Assembly: GCF_025245835.1 (NCBI RefSeq)
Contig: NZ_JAOBWS010000001.1
Coordinates: forward strand, 372,001-436,000
Reading direction: 5' to 3'
Length of the DNA stretch: 64,000 nucleotides
Origin: Rheinheimera sp. 4Y26
GTDB taxonomy: Bacteria > Pseudomonadota > Gammaproteobacteria > Enterobacterales > Alteromonadaceae
The notes under the pieces: model-generated
The model's database searches: none
What the model was told of the DNA's origin: nothing
Seen by the model: only the letters and a program-made list of their open reading frames with translations
Shown: positions 35,089 to 44,223 of the stretch, one piece after another
How the letters are laid out: each line of letters starts with the position of its first letter
Position numbering within the stretch: the stretch's first letter is position 1
Program-made: the position numbers and the translations under genes

Positions 35089-37344
35089 TTAATAAAAGCT
35101 TTTCTTAAACTCAATGCCCACCATGCGCGGTTCGTTGACAAAACCGGTCAGGTTGGCAAAGTCCACTGCACCTTTAACGTTATCTTCGTCGGTAATGTTG
35201 CGGCCGTATAACGCCACTTCGTAGTTACCGTCGTAGTTCTGATAACCAATACGCAGGCCTGCTTCCATATTGTCGTCGGTTTTGAATTCAACAGAGTCAT
35301 ACAGGAACAGGTTGGTTTCGCCCTGGAAAGCCACATCAGTGTAGAAGTAGATTTCACCGGTTTTAACCGGAATGTCGTAACGGGCGTTCAGCGTCAGGAT
35401 AGTTTCAGGCGCTTGTGGGAATGGGTTGCCATTGACATAAGCCAGTGTTTTGGTAAAGGGTGGCGTACCCACCGTGATGGTGTCGTCCAATGCCGTACAC
35501 ATGCCTGAACCGCAAACACCAACACGCAGGTTAGGGTCTTTTAACTCAGTTTTGTTGTAGCTAAAACCACCACCCAGCGTCAGGTTGCTCAGTGCACGCC
35601 AGTCTGCGTCAATTTCAAAACCATAACCTGTGCCTTCTTCCGCGTTCACCAGCGAGTTGCCGTTGTTGTTGCCACCAATAGCTGACAGCTGCATATCGTC
35701 GATGTTGTAATAGAACACAGCACCGTTTAAGCGCAGCGTGTTACCCAGTAAGTCTGATTTGGCACCCACTTCAATAGAATTGATGGTTTCAGATTTGGCT
35801 GTGGTTGGATCTTCTTCAAACGCCACGTTACGACCCTGAATAGACTGGGCGCGGAAGCCATTGGCAAAACGGGCGAATACTGAAGTTTGATCTGTAACAC
35901 GGTAGTTAGTGGCAAGCTCCCAGCTCACCTGGCCGTCGCTTAAGTTTATAGGGGCGTAGTTTTGAATTTGCGCCACACCAATCACTAAAGCAAAACCATT
36001 CACATTCTGCTCGCCGACATCAAAAGATTTTTTGTCGTGGGTGTAACGGATACCACCAGTCACATCCCAGCGGTCATTCAGGTTGTAGGTGCTCTGGCCA
36101 AACACAGCCCAGCTTTGGTTGTCATGGTAGACTGAAGTTTGACCAAAAAAGCCGTCGATACTGGTGACACCAAAAGAAGAGTCAAAATAAAAGGCACCGA
36201 CCTGCCATTCCAGCGCAGCGGCAGTGTCGCTGGCTAAACGGAATTCCTGGGTAAACTGTTTTAAGTCTTTCAGTTGATCTTCAGTCACTGCATTGCCAAC
36301 AGCAGAAGGACCCGGACCAGCCTCAGTACCACCGTCGATATCACCACGGCCATTACCGTCGGCCTGTTCGTGCGCGGTAATAGAAGTGAAGGTCATATCA
36401 TTCAGATCAAAATCCAGTTTTAACGACGCACCTGAGTTGTCATATTTCTGGAAGTTGTTGCCGCCATCATATGCCACGTTGTCGCGGTCATAATTGGCAT
36501 TCAGTTCATTGCTGCCTTTGGTAAAAACGTTACGGCGGAAAATAGACGAGGTACCGTCTAATTTACGACCATGCACGTTTAGTAATGCGCTGAGGTTACC
36601 GGTTTCATATAAAAATTGCAGGCGGCCGGCCGTTTCATCAAAACCACCCATCACGTCGTTTTCATTGGTAAAGGTGTTGTTGATGTAGTGGTCGCGGTGT
36701 TGTGACAATACAGAGACCCGGGCTGACAGCTCGTCAGTCAGGCCAGAGCCAACAGCGGCTTCCACATTACGGGTGCCATAGTTACCTAAAGAAAATTTGG
36801 TATAAGCATCAAAATCCTGCCGTGGTTTAGCGGTGCTGAATTTGACAATACCGGCAGTGGTGTTGCGGCCGAATAAAGTGCCTTGTGGGCCACGTACTAC
36901 TTCCACCTGCTCAATATCAAACAGCGGGAAGCTTTTTAAAATCACGTTTTCCAGCACCACGTCGTCCATAATCACCGACACCGGCTGTGAAGCGGCCAGG
37001 TCGAAGTCGGTGTTACCTAAACCACGGATATAAAAACGCGGCGCGGCACGGCCGTTCGATGATTCAGCAAATAAACCCGGTACTTTTACGCCCAGCGCCT
37101 GAATGTCATCACCGGCAGAAAAAATAGCATCAAACTTTTCGCCCGATAAAGTGGCGACCGAAATAGGCACTTCCTGTGTACTTTGCACGCGTTTTTGCGC
37201 TGTCACCATAATACGTTCAAGTTGTTGATCATCCTGTTTGGCTTTGTCACTTTCCTGCGCCAGAGCGGCAGGAGAAAGACCAACAGTGGCAGCGATTAAA
37301 GCGGCCTTGATCTGCAGAGCTAACAATGATTGTTTGCTTTTCAT
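35089..37344 (-). CDS. TonB-dependent outer-membrane receptor
   Basis: 751 residues. Signal peptide (ALIAATVGLSPAALA), RIMVTAQKR near the TonB box, plug with VPISVATLSG, RFYIRGLGNTDFD, QVEVVRGPQGTLFGRNTTAG, then a barrel ending in EFKKSFY. One loop carries a CGSGMC pair. AAGGG lies 9 bases before ATG 37344. It is upstream of, and in line with, the first receptor but not obviously co-transcribed because a terminator separates them. A perfect 10-bp-arm palindrome lies about 130 bases upstream. Confidence 0.93.
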   Translation of the reverse strand: MKSKQSLLALQIKAALIAATVGLSPAALAQESDKAKQDDQQLERIMVTAQKRVQSTQEVPISVATLSGEKFDAIFSAGDDIQALGVKVPGLFAESSNGRAAPRFYIRGLGNTDFDLAASQPVSVIMDDVVLENVILKSFPLFDIEQVEVVRGPQGTLFGRNTTAGIVKFSTAKPRQDFDAYTKFSLGNYGTRNVEAAVGSGLTDELSARVSVLSQHRDHYINNTFTNENDVMGGFDETAGRLQFLYETGNLSALLNVHGRKLDGTSSIFRRNVFTKGSNELNANYDRDNVAYDGGNNFQKYDNSGASLKLDFDLNDMTFTSITAHEQADGNGRGDIDGGTEAGPGPSAVGNAVTEDQLKDLKQFTQEFRLASDTAAALEWQVGAFYFDSSFGVTSIDGFFGQTSVYHDNQSWAVFGQSTYNLNDRWDVTGGIRYTHDKKSFDVGEQNVNGFALVIGVAQIQNYAPINLSDGQVSWELATNYRVTDQTSVFARFANGFRAQSIQGRNVAFEEDPTTAKSETINSIEVGAKSDLLGNTLRLNGAVFYYNIDDMQLSAIGGNNNGNSLVNAEEGTGYGFEIDADWRALSNLTLGGGFSYNKTELKDPNLRVGVCGSGMCTALDDTITVGTPPFTKTLAYVNGNPFPQAPETILTLNARYDIPVKTGEIYFYTDVAFQGETNLFLYDSVEFKTDDNMEAGLRIGYQNYDGNYEVALYGRNITDEDNVKGAVDFANLTGFVNEPRMVGIEFKKSFY

Positions 37345-37474
37345 CAGTGGATACCCTTAGTTTGAGCCCGATTGGGGTGGAGCGTCTGTGCGCTTTTTCA
37401 GTTATGACCTGAGCGATAACAGTGTATTGAAGCAACTGCTTAGGTGTAGCAGTTTTCACGCTGCCCGCCAGCCC

Positions 37475-37503
37475 GACAGTATTGGAGTGACCACAATACT
37501 GTC
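37475..37503. promoter_or_regulatory. 29-bp palindrome upstream of a TonB receptor gene
   Basis: GACAGTATTG (37475-37484) and CAATACTGTC (37494-37503) are perfect 10-bp arms around 9 bases, without a T-run. It lies in the 338-base gap between the receptor gene and the VOC gene, which otherwise shows no gene. It is an operator-like dyad for an unidentified dimeric regulator. Confidence 0.6.
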
Positions 37504-37682
37504 TGATAATCAACAGCTAATATACCATTAATTCGTGATAACTGCTTGTTATTGCAGGAGTTGGCAGCATTTGGCTGCATATTCGGGATAAATGTCAGAA
37601 AAAGGCTAACTGCAGGGAGCAGGCTTTAATCTGTTGTTGAAAAGAAGGAAGCCAGCGGTCGCCGGCGCAACTCAGGGGGTGG

Positions 37683-38045
37683 TTATTTCGGCTGCCATAA
37701 CTCAAATTTATTGCCTTCGGGGTCATAAGCCCAGCCAAAATCGCCGTAGTCACCGGACTCGCGTTGTTCATCCACCCGCACACCTGCGGCTTTGAGTTGC
37801 GCCAGCATGGCGTTTAAATCCGTCACTCTGTAGTTCAGCATCATTTGTTGTTCCGGTCGGCCAAAATAATCGCTGCTGTCGGCAAAAGTTGACCAGACAG
37901 TTTCATCCTGACTTTGCGCGATAAAACTGCCATAAGGACTGCCCGGCAATAAAGGTACGCCCAGATGTTGCTGATACCAGAGCGCCAGTGCCATAGGGTC
38001 ACGCGCTTTTAAAAACACACCGCCTATCCCTGTTACTTTTTGCAT
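37683..38045 (-). CDS. VOC-superfamily (glyoxalase/bleomycin-resistance-like) protein
   Basis: 120 residues from ATG 38045. One glyoxalase-like module pair: GIGGVFLKARDPMALALWYQQHLGV at the start, MMLNYRVTDLNAMLAQLKAAGV in the middle and DYGDFGWAYDPEGNKFELWQP at the end, which supplies the usual metal Glu. Members act as lyases, dioxygenases or antibiotic-binding proteins. Substrate unknown. Confidence 0.88.
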   Translation of the reverse strand: MQKVTGIGGVFLKARDPMALALWYQQHLGVPLLPGSPYGSFIAQSQDETVWSTFADSSDYFGRPEQQMMLNYRVTDLNAMLAQLKAAGVRVDEQRESGDYGDFGWAYDPEGNKFELWQPK

Positions 38046-38314
38046 TGCAGAGTCTCTTTTGCTGTTGATACCGGGCTCAGTTGTAGCATGTTTCACCTGA
38101 AAAACCAAAGCGCGTGCAAGTGCGGGGGGAAGGGGAAGTGCGGGGAAGTGCAGCCGGTGCTGAAGCTGCTATCTACAGTGCGCACCTTTAGCTTGCGGCA
38201 CGCCATCGCTAAATTGCCGCTTCTGGTGGTAAAAAAATGACCAGCTATTTATCTGCCAAACGGAATGCAGTACCTTGTTTTATTAAAATGCTGTGATTTG
38301 CCGGAGATGTTGTT

Positions 38315-39085
38315 GTGAAAGGATGGCCAAAGTCTGTATTAGCGCTGTTATGTGTTGCATTTAGTCTGCAAGCCAACGCTTGTCAGCTGCGCTTTGCAGC
38401 TGAAACCGATTTTCCGCCGCATCTGATTAAAAACGACGAGCAGCACTGGCATGGACAAACTGCGGAACTACTGCAGGCCCTGGCAGCAAAAGTGGGTTGT
38501 GACATTGACTATCGCTCAAGCCCCTGGCTGCGTTCGCTGATGCAATTAAAAAGTGGCGAACTGGATGTGATCAGTCACCTGTACCGTAACGCCGAGCGTG
38601 AAAAAGATTATTATTTTCTCGGTCCGCATCATCTGGAAGCCATTTGGTTGATTGGCAAAGCGGCGGATTTTAAAGAAGTCAGAACCTTAACCGATACCGT
38701 CAATCTGAAGCCGGCCCCCCGTATTGCAGTATTAAACGGCGCTTATTATGGTGAGGATTTTGCTGCGGTTCAGCGCAACCCGGGCTTTGCGGCTTTATTG
38801 GTGCCCATCAGCAGTATCCAGGACAAATTAGCGCTGCTCAATGCCGACCGGGTGGACGCCATTCTGGAAGACCGCTCAGTGCTGTACTACTGGCAACAGC
38901 ATAAACAAAAAAGTGCCGATTTATACCAGCCTATAGTGCAGGTTTATCAGGCGCCGGTTTATTTTGGCTTTAGCAAAAAAAGCATTAGTGCGGCAGAGTT
39001 TGCCAAACTGCAACAAGCCTGGCTGGCGATGGAAAAAGACCAGACAGTGCGTCATATTCAGCAAAGGTATCAACCACAACTCTAA
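38315..39085 (+). CDS. Periplasmic substrate-binding protein, family 3-like, solitary
   Basis: 256 residues starting at GTG 38315, which has GGAG 8 bases upstream. Signal peptide (LALLCVAFSLQANA), then CQLRFAAETDFPPHL, GQTAELLQALAAKV, SGELDVISHLYRNAEREKDYYF and LLNADRVDAILEDRSVL, a two-lobe solute-binding fold. There are no permease genes nearby. Distantly like the proteins at 4117 and 43038. Confidence 0.82.
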   Translation: MKGWPKSVLALLCVAFSLQANACQLRFAAETDFPPHLIKNDEQHWHGQTAELLQALAAKVGCDIDYRSSPWLRSLMQLKSGELDVISHLYRNAEREKDYYFLGPHHLEAIWLIGKAADFKEVRTLTDTVNLKPAPRIAVLNGAYYGEDFAAVQRNPGFAALLVPISSIQDKLALLNADRVDAILEDRSVLYYWQQHKQKSADLYQPIVQVYQAPVYFGFSKKSISAAEFAKLQQAWLAMEKDQTVRHIQQRYQPQL

Positions 39086-39239
39086 TAACAAATACACCGA
39101 CAGCCAGTTTTGGGGTCAGCGGTTTGAGTTGTTATGCGTAGTACAGTGCTGTGGTTTCTGTAATTATGAATAGTAGTTCTGAATAAGAGTGGCTACCCAT
39201 CAGCAGCCTTTTGTCCTGCTACTCCTCTTGTCACAGACT

Positions 39240-40445
39240 TTATTGTGTTTGCAAATCCTGCAACGGACTTAGCAACTGACTGATGCTGTTGGCTTCAGTG
39301 TGCAGCATGATTAAACGACAGCCCAACTGAATGGCTTGTTGCTGCGCCTGTTGTCTGACTGTGGCATTGGCAATTTGTTTAAATTCGGCAGCAGGAAAGG
39401 CGCCTATCACCCGACGGATTAATTCAGCGCCGGCAAAGCCAATGCTATAACGCAGCACCTGTTGCAGAAATTTTTCCTGATAAGCGCTGTTACTAAACAG
39501 CGGATCGCGGCAATGCTGCCGGCACAAATTTAAAAAGGTTTTGGCAAAATGCAACCAGCATTCTTTGATTTGGTTGTGCAGATAGTTTTGTTGATCCTGA
39601 GCGCGTTTGGGTTCGCTAATGACTCCGGGCGCAGCGCAATATTGCAGCATCAGACTGCCAAAAAATATACCTAAATCAAAACCGACCGGGCCATAACAGG
39701 CAAATTCGGCGTCTATCACTTTAATGTCGTCACCACAGACAAAAATGCTGTTACAGCCTAAATCACCATGTTGCAGAGCCTGTGGGCAACTGCGATAAGC
39801 GGCGCGTAACGAGGCGACCTCCGCCTGCAGTTTTTCGTCCTGCCACAGCTGACGGGCCAGTTGTTGTAAATGTTGCTGATGCTGGTTGCGCTCATGATTG
39901 ATATAAGGGTCGCTTAATAACAAATCCTCCACTACCTGCTGCGCCTGTGGGTTATTAAATTTTTTCAGTGCAGTATTTTTACCGGCAATATCAGTGGCAA
40001 AGTCGCTGCTGAAAAAACTGTTGTGCGCCAGTAGTTGCGCCAGCTGTTCGGCAAGTTGATGAAATTGCCGGCCACTGGCCAGGGTCTTACTCAGTAGCTC
40101 GTATTGATCTAAATCCTCCAGCAGCATAGCGGCCTGCTCCGCATCATAATGCAGCACTTCCACCACATGGTCCGGCGAGGCTTTGCCCAGCTGAATTAAA
40201 GCTTCGGCTTCAATCCGTAACCGGTCCAGGCTCAGTGGCCACTGTTCGCTTAAACCACGCGCCACCGGCAGTGCCTGTTTCACAATCAGGCTGGTGCCAA
40301 ACTGATTTTTTACCCGAAATACCTGATTCATATGGTTGTCGCCAAAGCTGACACTGGTCAGTTTGCTGTGTACACCAAATAACTCACTGTGGTCATTGGC
40401 AAAAATTGCGGCATCATCCGGGGTAAAACGTTGGTATTGCGGCAT
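39240..40445 (-). CDS. mtnK: S-methyl-5-thioribose kinase-like protein
   Basis: 401 residues of the aminoglycoside-phosphotransferase/ChoK-like fold. The segment LQHGDLGCNSIF...IKVIDAEFACYGPVGFDLG matches the MtnK signature HGDLxxxSIF...IDxEFAFYGPxGFD. It would phosphorylate methylthioribose in methionine salvage. The usual HGDLHTGS is HGDLGCNS here, so substrate specificity could differ. No other mtn gene is adjacent. The start ATG 40445 has AGG 8 bases upstream. Confidence 0.8.
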   Translation of the reverse strand: MPQYQRFTPDDAAIFANDHSELFGVHSKLTSVSFGDNHMNQVFRVKNQFGTSLIVKQALPVARGLSEQWPLSLDRLRIEAEALIQLGKASPDHVVEVLHYDAEQAAMLLEDLDQYELLSKTLASGRQFHQLAEQLAQLLAHNSFFSSDFATDIAGKNTALKKFNNPQAQQVVEDLLLSDPYINHERNQHQQHLQQLARQLWQDEKLQAEVASLRAAYRSCPQALQHGDLGCNSIFVCGDDIKVIDAEFACYGPVGFDLGIFFGSLMLQYCAAPGVISEPKRAQDQQNYLHNQIKECWLHFAKTFLNLCRQHCRDPLFSNSAYQEKFLQQVLRYSIGFAGAELIRRVIGAFPAAEFKQIANATVRQQAQQQAIQLGCRLIMLHTEANSISQLLSPLQDLQTQ

Positions 40446-40642
40446 AAGGTTAACCTGTTTTCAAAGATAAATTATCATCGCAAAGCTCAGGGGCTGCGGC
40501 AATGGCTTTGTGACCAGCTTTGTTGTTGCTGTGGGGTTGATGTTGCGCCAGAGCGGTGCAGGCTATCGTCTGGCATGATGGCGGCATTGGGAAAAATCGG
40601 TGACAATAACGCCAATTTCAGCACAAAAGCGTGGAGTAAAAG

Positions 40643-41419
40643 ATGTACGCCAGCAATTTTAGTCTTGAACTGTACCTGCAACGTATTGGTTATCAGCAGC
40701 CGGTACAACCGGATATTGCCACTGTCACAGCGCTGATGCAGCAGCAGCTGCGCAGCATTGCCTTTGAAAATCTTGATGTGCAGGCGAAAAAAGTGGTGTC
40801 GCTCGAGCCTGAGCAGATAGTTGCAAAAATTGTCGGCAATGACGGCAAAGCACGCCGCGGTGGTTATTGTTACGAAGTGAATGGCCTTTTTGCCATGGCG
40901 ATGACGGCGCTGGGGCTGGAGTATCAGTTTGTGTTCTGCCGGCCGATGTTTTACCCGATGCGCCGGCCCAAAACCCATATGGCGCTGCTGGTGAAAGTAG
41001 AAGGGCAGCAGCTGTTGTGTGATTTAGGTTTTGGCAGTTATGGTTTGCGGGCGCCTATTGCTTTGTCGCAGGTGAATTTAGCGCAGCAACAGGATTTTGA
41101 CCTGTTCCGCTTAATCAGTCCTGAGCCTGGCCAGTATGTGCTGCAGGCGCAGCTGGATAACAACTGGGTCAATCAATACGGTTTTGATTTATACCCGGCT
41201 GACTGGCTGGATTTTATGCCGGCCAATTTCCTGAATTCGACCCACCCTGACACTATTTTTGTGCAAAAACTGCTGATTATTCTGCAAACAGCACAGGGCC
41301 GTAAAATGCTGGTGGGTAACGAATTTAAACAAACAGTGGCCGGGGTGACTCAGGTGCAGCAGGTGGAAGCGGCGCAGGTTGCTGCTTTGCTGGAAGCTGA
41401 GTTTGGCTTAAAGGCCTGA
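40643..41419 (+). CDS. Arylamine N-acetyltransferase
   Basis: 258 residues. The cysteine-protease-like triad of NATs is visible: C76 in RRGGYCYEVNGLF, H112 in KTHMALLV and D127 in LLCDLGFGSYGLRAPI. The IAFENLDV segment is also typical. It transfers acetyl from acetyl-CoA to arylamines, hydrazines or a physiological amine. Alone in its transcription unit and followed by a terminator. Confidence 0.95.
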   Translation: MYASNFSLELYLQRIGYQQPVQPDIATVTALMQQQLRSIAFENLDVQAKKVVSLEPEQIVAKIVGNDGKARRGGYCYEVNGLFAMAMTALGLEYQFVFCRPMFYPMRRPKTHMALLVKVEGQQLLCDLGFGSYGLRAPIALSQVNLAQQQDFDLFRLISPEPGQYVLQAQLDNNWVNQYGFDLYPADWLDFMPANFLNSTHPDTIFVQKLLIILQTAQGRKMLVGNEFKQTVAGVTQVQQVEAAQVAALLEAEFGLKA

Positions 41420-41511
41420 CGTCTTTGCCAAAGCTCTCCATCAATGTCTGGTGTGGCGCTCGGTACAAGGTGCTTTTGCCCAAAGACAAAGCCTTGCTTC
41501 GGCCAGGTGCA

Positions 41512-41552
41512 AAAAATAACAGGCCAACGCCATAGTGTGGCCTGTTATTTTT
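41512..41552 (+). terminator. Rho-independent terminator after the N-acetyltransferase
   Basis: 14-bp arms AAAAATAACAGGCC/GGCCTGTTATTTTT around 13 bases. The 286-base gap to the dipeptidase gene shows no other feature besides an A/C-rich tract. Confidence 0.88.
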
Positions 41553-41705
41553 GTTTTATGCTGCTGTGGCAGATAACCAAACGATTGCTAAAACAATCGG
41601 CAAAACAAGCAACAAAACAACAATAAATCAGTGTTTTTGTGCTGCTGTAGCAGCCAAAAATACTGAAGTTGCCGGCAAAACCGGCTTTTCCAGAAGGACT
41701 ATCCA

Positions 41706-42920
41706 GTGTTTAAACCATCTCTGATTGCGTGCAGCCTGACGCTGCTGCTGGCCGGTTGTGCCAGTACGTCCGGCACTTCATCAACCAGCGCTGTGGCCAC
41801 AGACCCAGCCGGGCGCGCCCAGCAACTGGCCCAACAAATGTTGATTGTGGATACCCATATCGATGTGCCTTATCGTTTGCAGGACAAATGGGAAGATGTC
41901 AGTGTGGCCGCGCCCGGTGGTGAGTTTGATTATCCGCGTGCCAAAGCCGGTGGTTTAAATGCACCTTTTATGTCGGTGTATATTCCGTCCAGTTATGAAA
42001 AATCCGGCGGCGGTTATCTGCTGGCCAATCAGTTGATTGACAGTATGGAAGCGCTGGTTGGCCGGGCGCCGGACAAGTTTGCCATGGCTTATAACGCCGA
42101 TGATCTGGCTGAGCATTTTAAAGCTGGCAAAATTTCGCTGGCGCTTGGCATGGAAAACGGCACGCCTATCGATGGCAAACTTGAGAACCTGCAGCATTTT
42201 TATCAGCGTGGTATTCGTTACATCACGCTGGCGCATTCGGAATCAAACCATATTTCCGACTCCAGCTATGATATGCGTCGCAAATGGAAAGGTTTAAGCC
42301 CCTTTGGTGAACAAGTGGTGGCTGAAATGAACCGGCTTGGCATGATGATCGATATTTCGCATGTGTCCGATGACGCTTTTTATAAAGTGATTCAGCTGAC
42401 CAAAGCCCCGGTGATTGCCTCACACTCGTCGCTGCGCAGTTTTGTGCCGGGTTTTGAACGCAATATGGACGATGCCATGATCAAAGCTCTGGCGAAAAAC
42501 GGCGGTGTTATTCAGATTAACTTTGGTTCATCTTTTGTGGTGTCACAGGCCAACCAATGGGGTTTGCAGTTTAAAGCTGCGCTGGCTGCCGCGCCCAAGG
42601 GTACTGACGAAAAAACCTTCAGAGCCGAATATCTGAAAAAACATCCTTATCCATTTGCCAATGTTGACACTGTGCTGGATCACATTGATTACGTGACCAA
42701 ACTGGTGGGCGTGGATTACGTTGGCATAGGCTCAGATTTTGACGGTGTTGGTGATTCGTTACCTGAAGGCTTAAAGGATGTGTCTATGTATCCGAATCTG
42801 ATTGCCGGCCTTATTCGCCGTGGCTATAGCGAAACCGACATAGAAAAAATTCTGTCCGGCAACTTGCTGCGGGTTTGGCGTCAGGTGGAAGCCCAGGCCA
42901 AAGCTCTGCAAGGGCGCTGA
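41706..42920 (+). CDS. Membrane dipeptidase (M19 family) lipoprotein
   Basis: 404 residues starting at GTG 41706 with AAGGA 8 bases upstream. Lipobox LLAGC (Cys 18) predicts a lipid anchor. M19 renal-dipeptidase features: VDTHIDVPYR (zinc His-x-Asp), ALGMENGTPI (bridging Glu), YITLAHSESN, MIDISHVSD, APVIASHSSLRSF and VGIGSDFDGVGDSLPEGL. It hydrolyses dipeptides, including those with a D-residue, in the periplasm. Confidence 0.95.
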   Translation: MFKPSLIACSLTLLLAGCASTSGTSSTSAVATDPAGRAQQLAQQMLIVDTHIDVPYRLQDKWEDVSVAAPGGEFDYPRAKAGGLNAPFMSVYIPSSYEKSGGGYLLANQLIDSMEALVGRAPDKFAMAYNADDLAEHFKAGKISLALGMENGTPIDGKLENLQHFYQRGIRYITLAHSESNHISDSSYDMRRKWKGLSPFGEQVVAEMNRLGMMIDISHVSDDAFYKVIQLTKAPVIASHSSLRSFVPGFERNMDDAMIKALAKNGGVIQINFGSSFVVSQANQWGLQFKAALAAAPKGTDEKTFRAEYLKKHPYPFANVDTVLDHIDYVTKLVGVDYVGIGSDFDGVGDSLPEGLKDVSMYPNLIAGLIRRGYSETDIEKILSGNLLRVWRQVEAQAKALQGR

Positions 42921-42937
42921 TCGTCAGCAATAACACA

Positions 42938-42961
42938 AAGGCGCCTGGTGGCGCCTTTTTT
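42938..42961 (+). terminator. Rho-independent terminator of the dipeptidase gene
   Basis: AAAGGCGCC-TGGT-GGCGCCTTTTT, 17 bases after the stop. Confidence 0.9.
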
Positions 42962-43037
42962 ATCTGTTGCACTCAGATTGGCCGAGCCGCAATTCTGCCA
43001 CTAAGCTGATTAACAAAGCTGTGGTATGGAACTGTTG

Positions 43038-43769
43038 ATGATGCGCCGTTTTTTACTGTTGTTAATCATTGTACTCAGCTGGCCTGTGGCGGCAGATAAT
43101 ATCAGGCTGATGACCAAAAGCTGGCCCGGTTACACCAATGAAGATGGCAGTGGTGGTTATTTTGAACTGGTGCAGCTGGTGTTAAAGCCCAAATCCGGTG
43201 AACTGCAACTGGAGTTCAGTAATTTTAACCGCGCTCTGGGACTGGTGGAAAAGCAGCAGGCGGATCTGGTGCTGGCGGTGACCAAAGAAGATGGCCATAA
43301 GCTGTTATTGTCGGAAGAACCTATTGATTTAGATACTATTATGGCTGTATACGGCCCTGGGGTGCAGCTAAGGGCGCCGTTAACCGTAAAGCAGCTTTCT
43401 GAGCTGAGGCTGGCCTGGGATCTGGCTTATAACTATGGTGCAGCGCTTGGGTTGTCGGTGCCAGGCTACGAAGTACACTCGGTGCAGCAAGGTCTTGAAA
43501 TGGTAATTAAAGGCCGCATTGATGTGTATCTGGCCGAACAGGCTGATTTAAAAGAAAGTGGCCAGCCGCTGTTGCAAAAGCATCAGCTGGTGCAACAAGA
43601 AATACTACAGGTGCCTGTTTACGTTGGTTTTTCCCGCTCTGTACGCGGCGCTATGCTGAAAAAACGCTGGGATAAAGGCATGGCGGCATTACAGCATTCC
43701 GGCGCATTACAGCAGTTGTATCAGCGTTATCCGGGAATGCGTCTGCCAACACTTGCAGCAGCCCTGTGA
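43038..43769 (+). CDS. Periplasmic substrate-binding protein-like, solitary
   Basis: About 243 residues with signal peptide (FLLLLIIVLSWPVAA). NIRLMTKSWPGYTNEDGSGGYFELVQLVL, a LVEKQQADLVLAVTKEDG stretch and VYVGFSRSVRGAML are consistent with a family 3-type fold. No transporter is linked. In-frame ATGs at 43026, 43038 and 43041 compete; a weak GGAA favours 43038. Its stop region overlaps a GTG of the next frame (GTGA), so the two genes may be co-transcribed. Confidence 0.75.
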   Translation: MMRRFLLLLIIVLSWPVAADNIRLMTKSWPGYTNEDGSGGYFELVQLVLKPKSGELQLEFSNFNRALGLVEKQQADLVLAVTKEDGHKLLLSEEPIDLDTIMAVYGPGVQLRAPLTVKQLSELRLAWDLAYNYGAALGLSVPGYEVHSVQQGLEMVIKGRIDVYLAEQADLKESGQPLLQKHQLVQQEILQVPVYVGFSRSVRGAMLKKRWDKGMAALQHSGALQQLYQRYPGMRLPTLAAAL

Positions 43770-43789
43770 TTGAATATTCCGGAGTTCGT

Positions 43790-44176
43790 TTGTTATTAGC
43801 TATAGACCACGTTGCCATTATTTGCAGCGATTACCAAAAATCAAAAGTCTTTTATAGTCAAACGCTTGGGCTTAAAGTCCTGGCGGAACATTACCGCGCC
43901 GAACGCCAGTCCTGGAAACTTGATTTAGCCTTGCCGGATGGCAGTCAGCTGGAGTTATTTTCATTTCCCGATGCGCCGTCAAGGCCAAGCCGGCCTGAAG
44001 CTCAGGGTTTGCGCCATTTAAGTTTTGTGGTGGCTGATGTAGCGCAAACAAAAAGCTGGCTGGAAGCGCGGGGCATAGTGGTGGAACCTATCCGTGTTGA
44101 CCCTTATACCGGCAAAGAATTTACTTTTTTTGCCGATCCGGACGGCTTGCCGCTGGAAATTTACCAGCGCCGTTAA
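43790..44176 (+). CDS. yaeR: VOC-superfamily protein of the YaeR/GloA2 type
   Basis: 128 residues from TTG 43790 (GGAG 5 bases upstream), the length of E. coli YaeR (129). Near-identical segments include LRHLSFVV, IRVDPYTGKEFTFFADPDGLPLE and SFPDAPSRPSRPEAQG. The function is not settled and glyoxalase-like activity is presumed. An alternative GTG at 43766 overlaps the preceding stop but lacks a ribosome site. Confidence 0.85.
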   Translation: MLLAIDHVAIICSDYQKSKVFYSQTLGLKVLAEHYRAERQSWKLDLALPDGSQLELFSFPDAPSRPSRPEAQGLRHLSFVVADVAQTKSWLEARGIVVEPIRVDPYTGKEFTFFADPDGLPLEIYQRR

Positions 44177-44223
44177 CCGCGCTTTTTCTGTCTTTGTGCT
44201 TTCCGGAGCTCTGGTTCCGCAGT

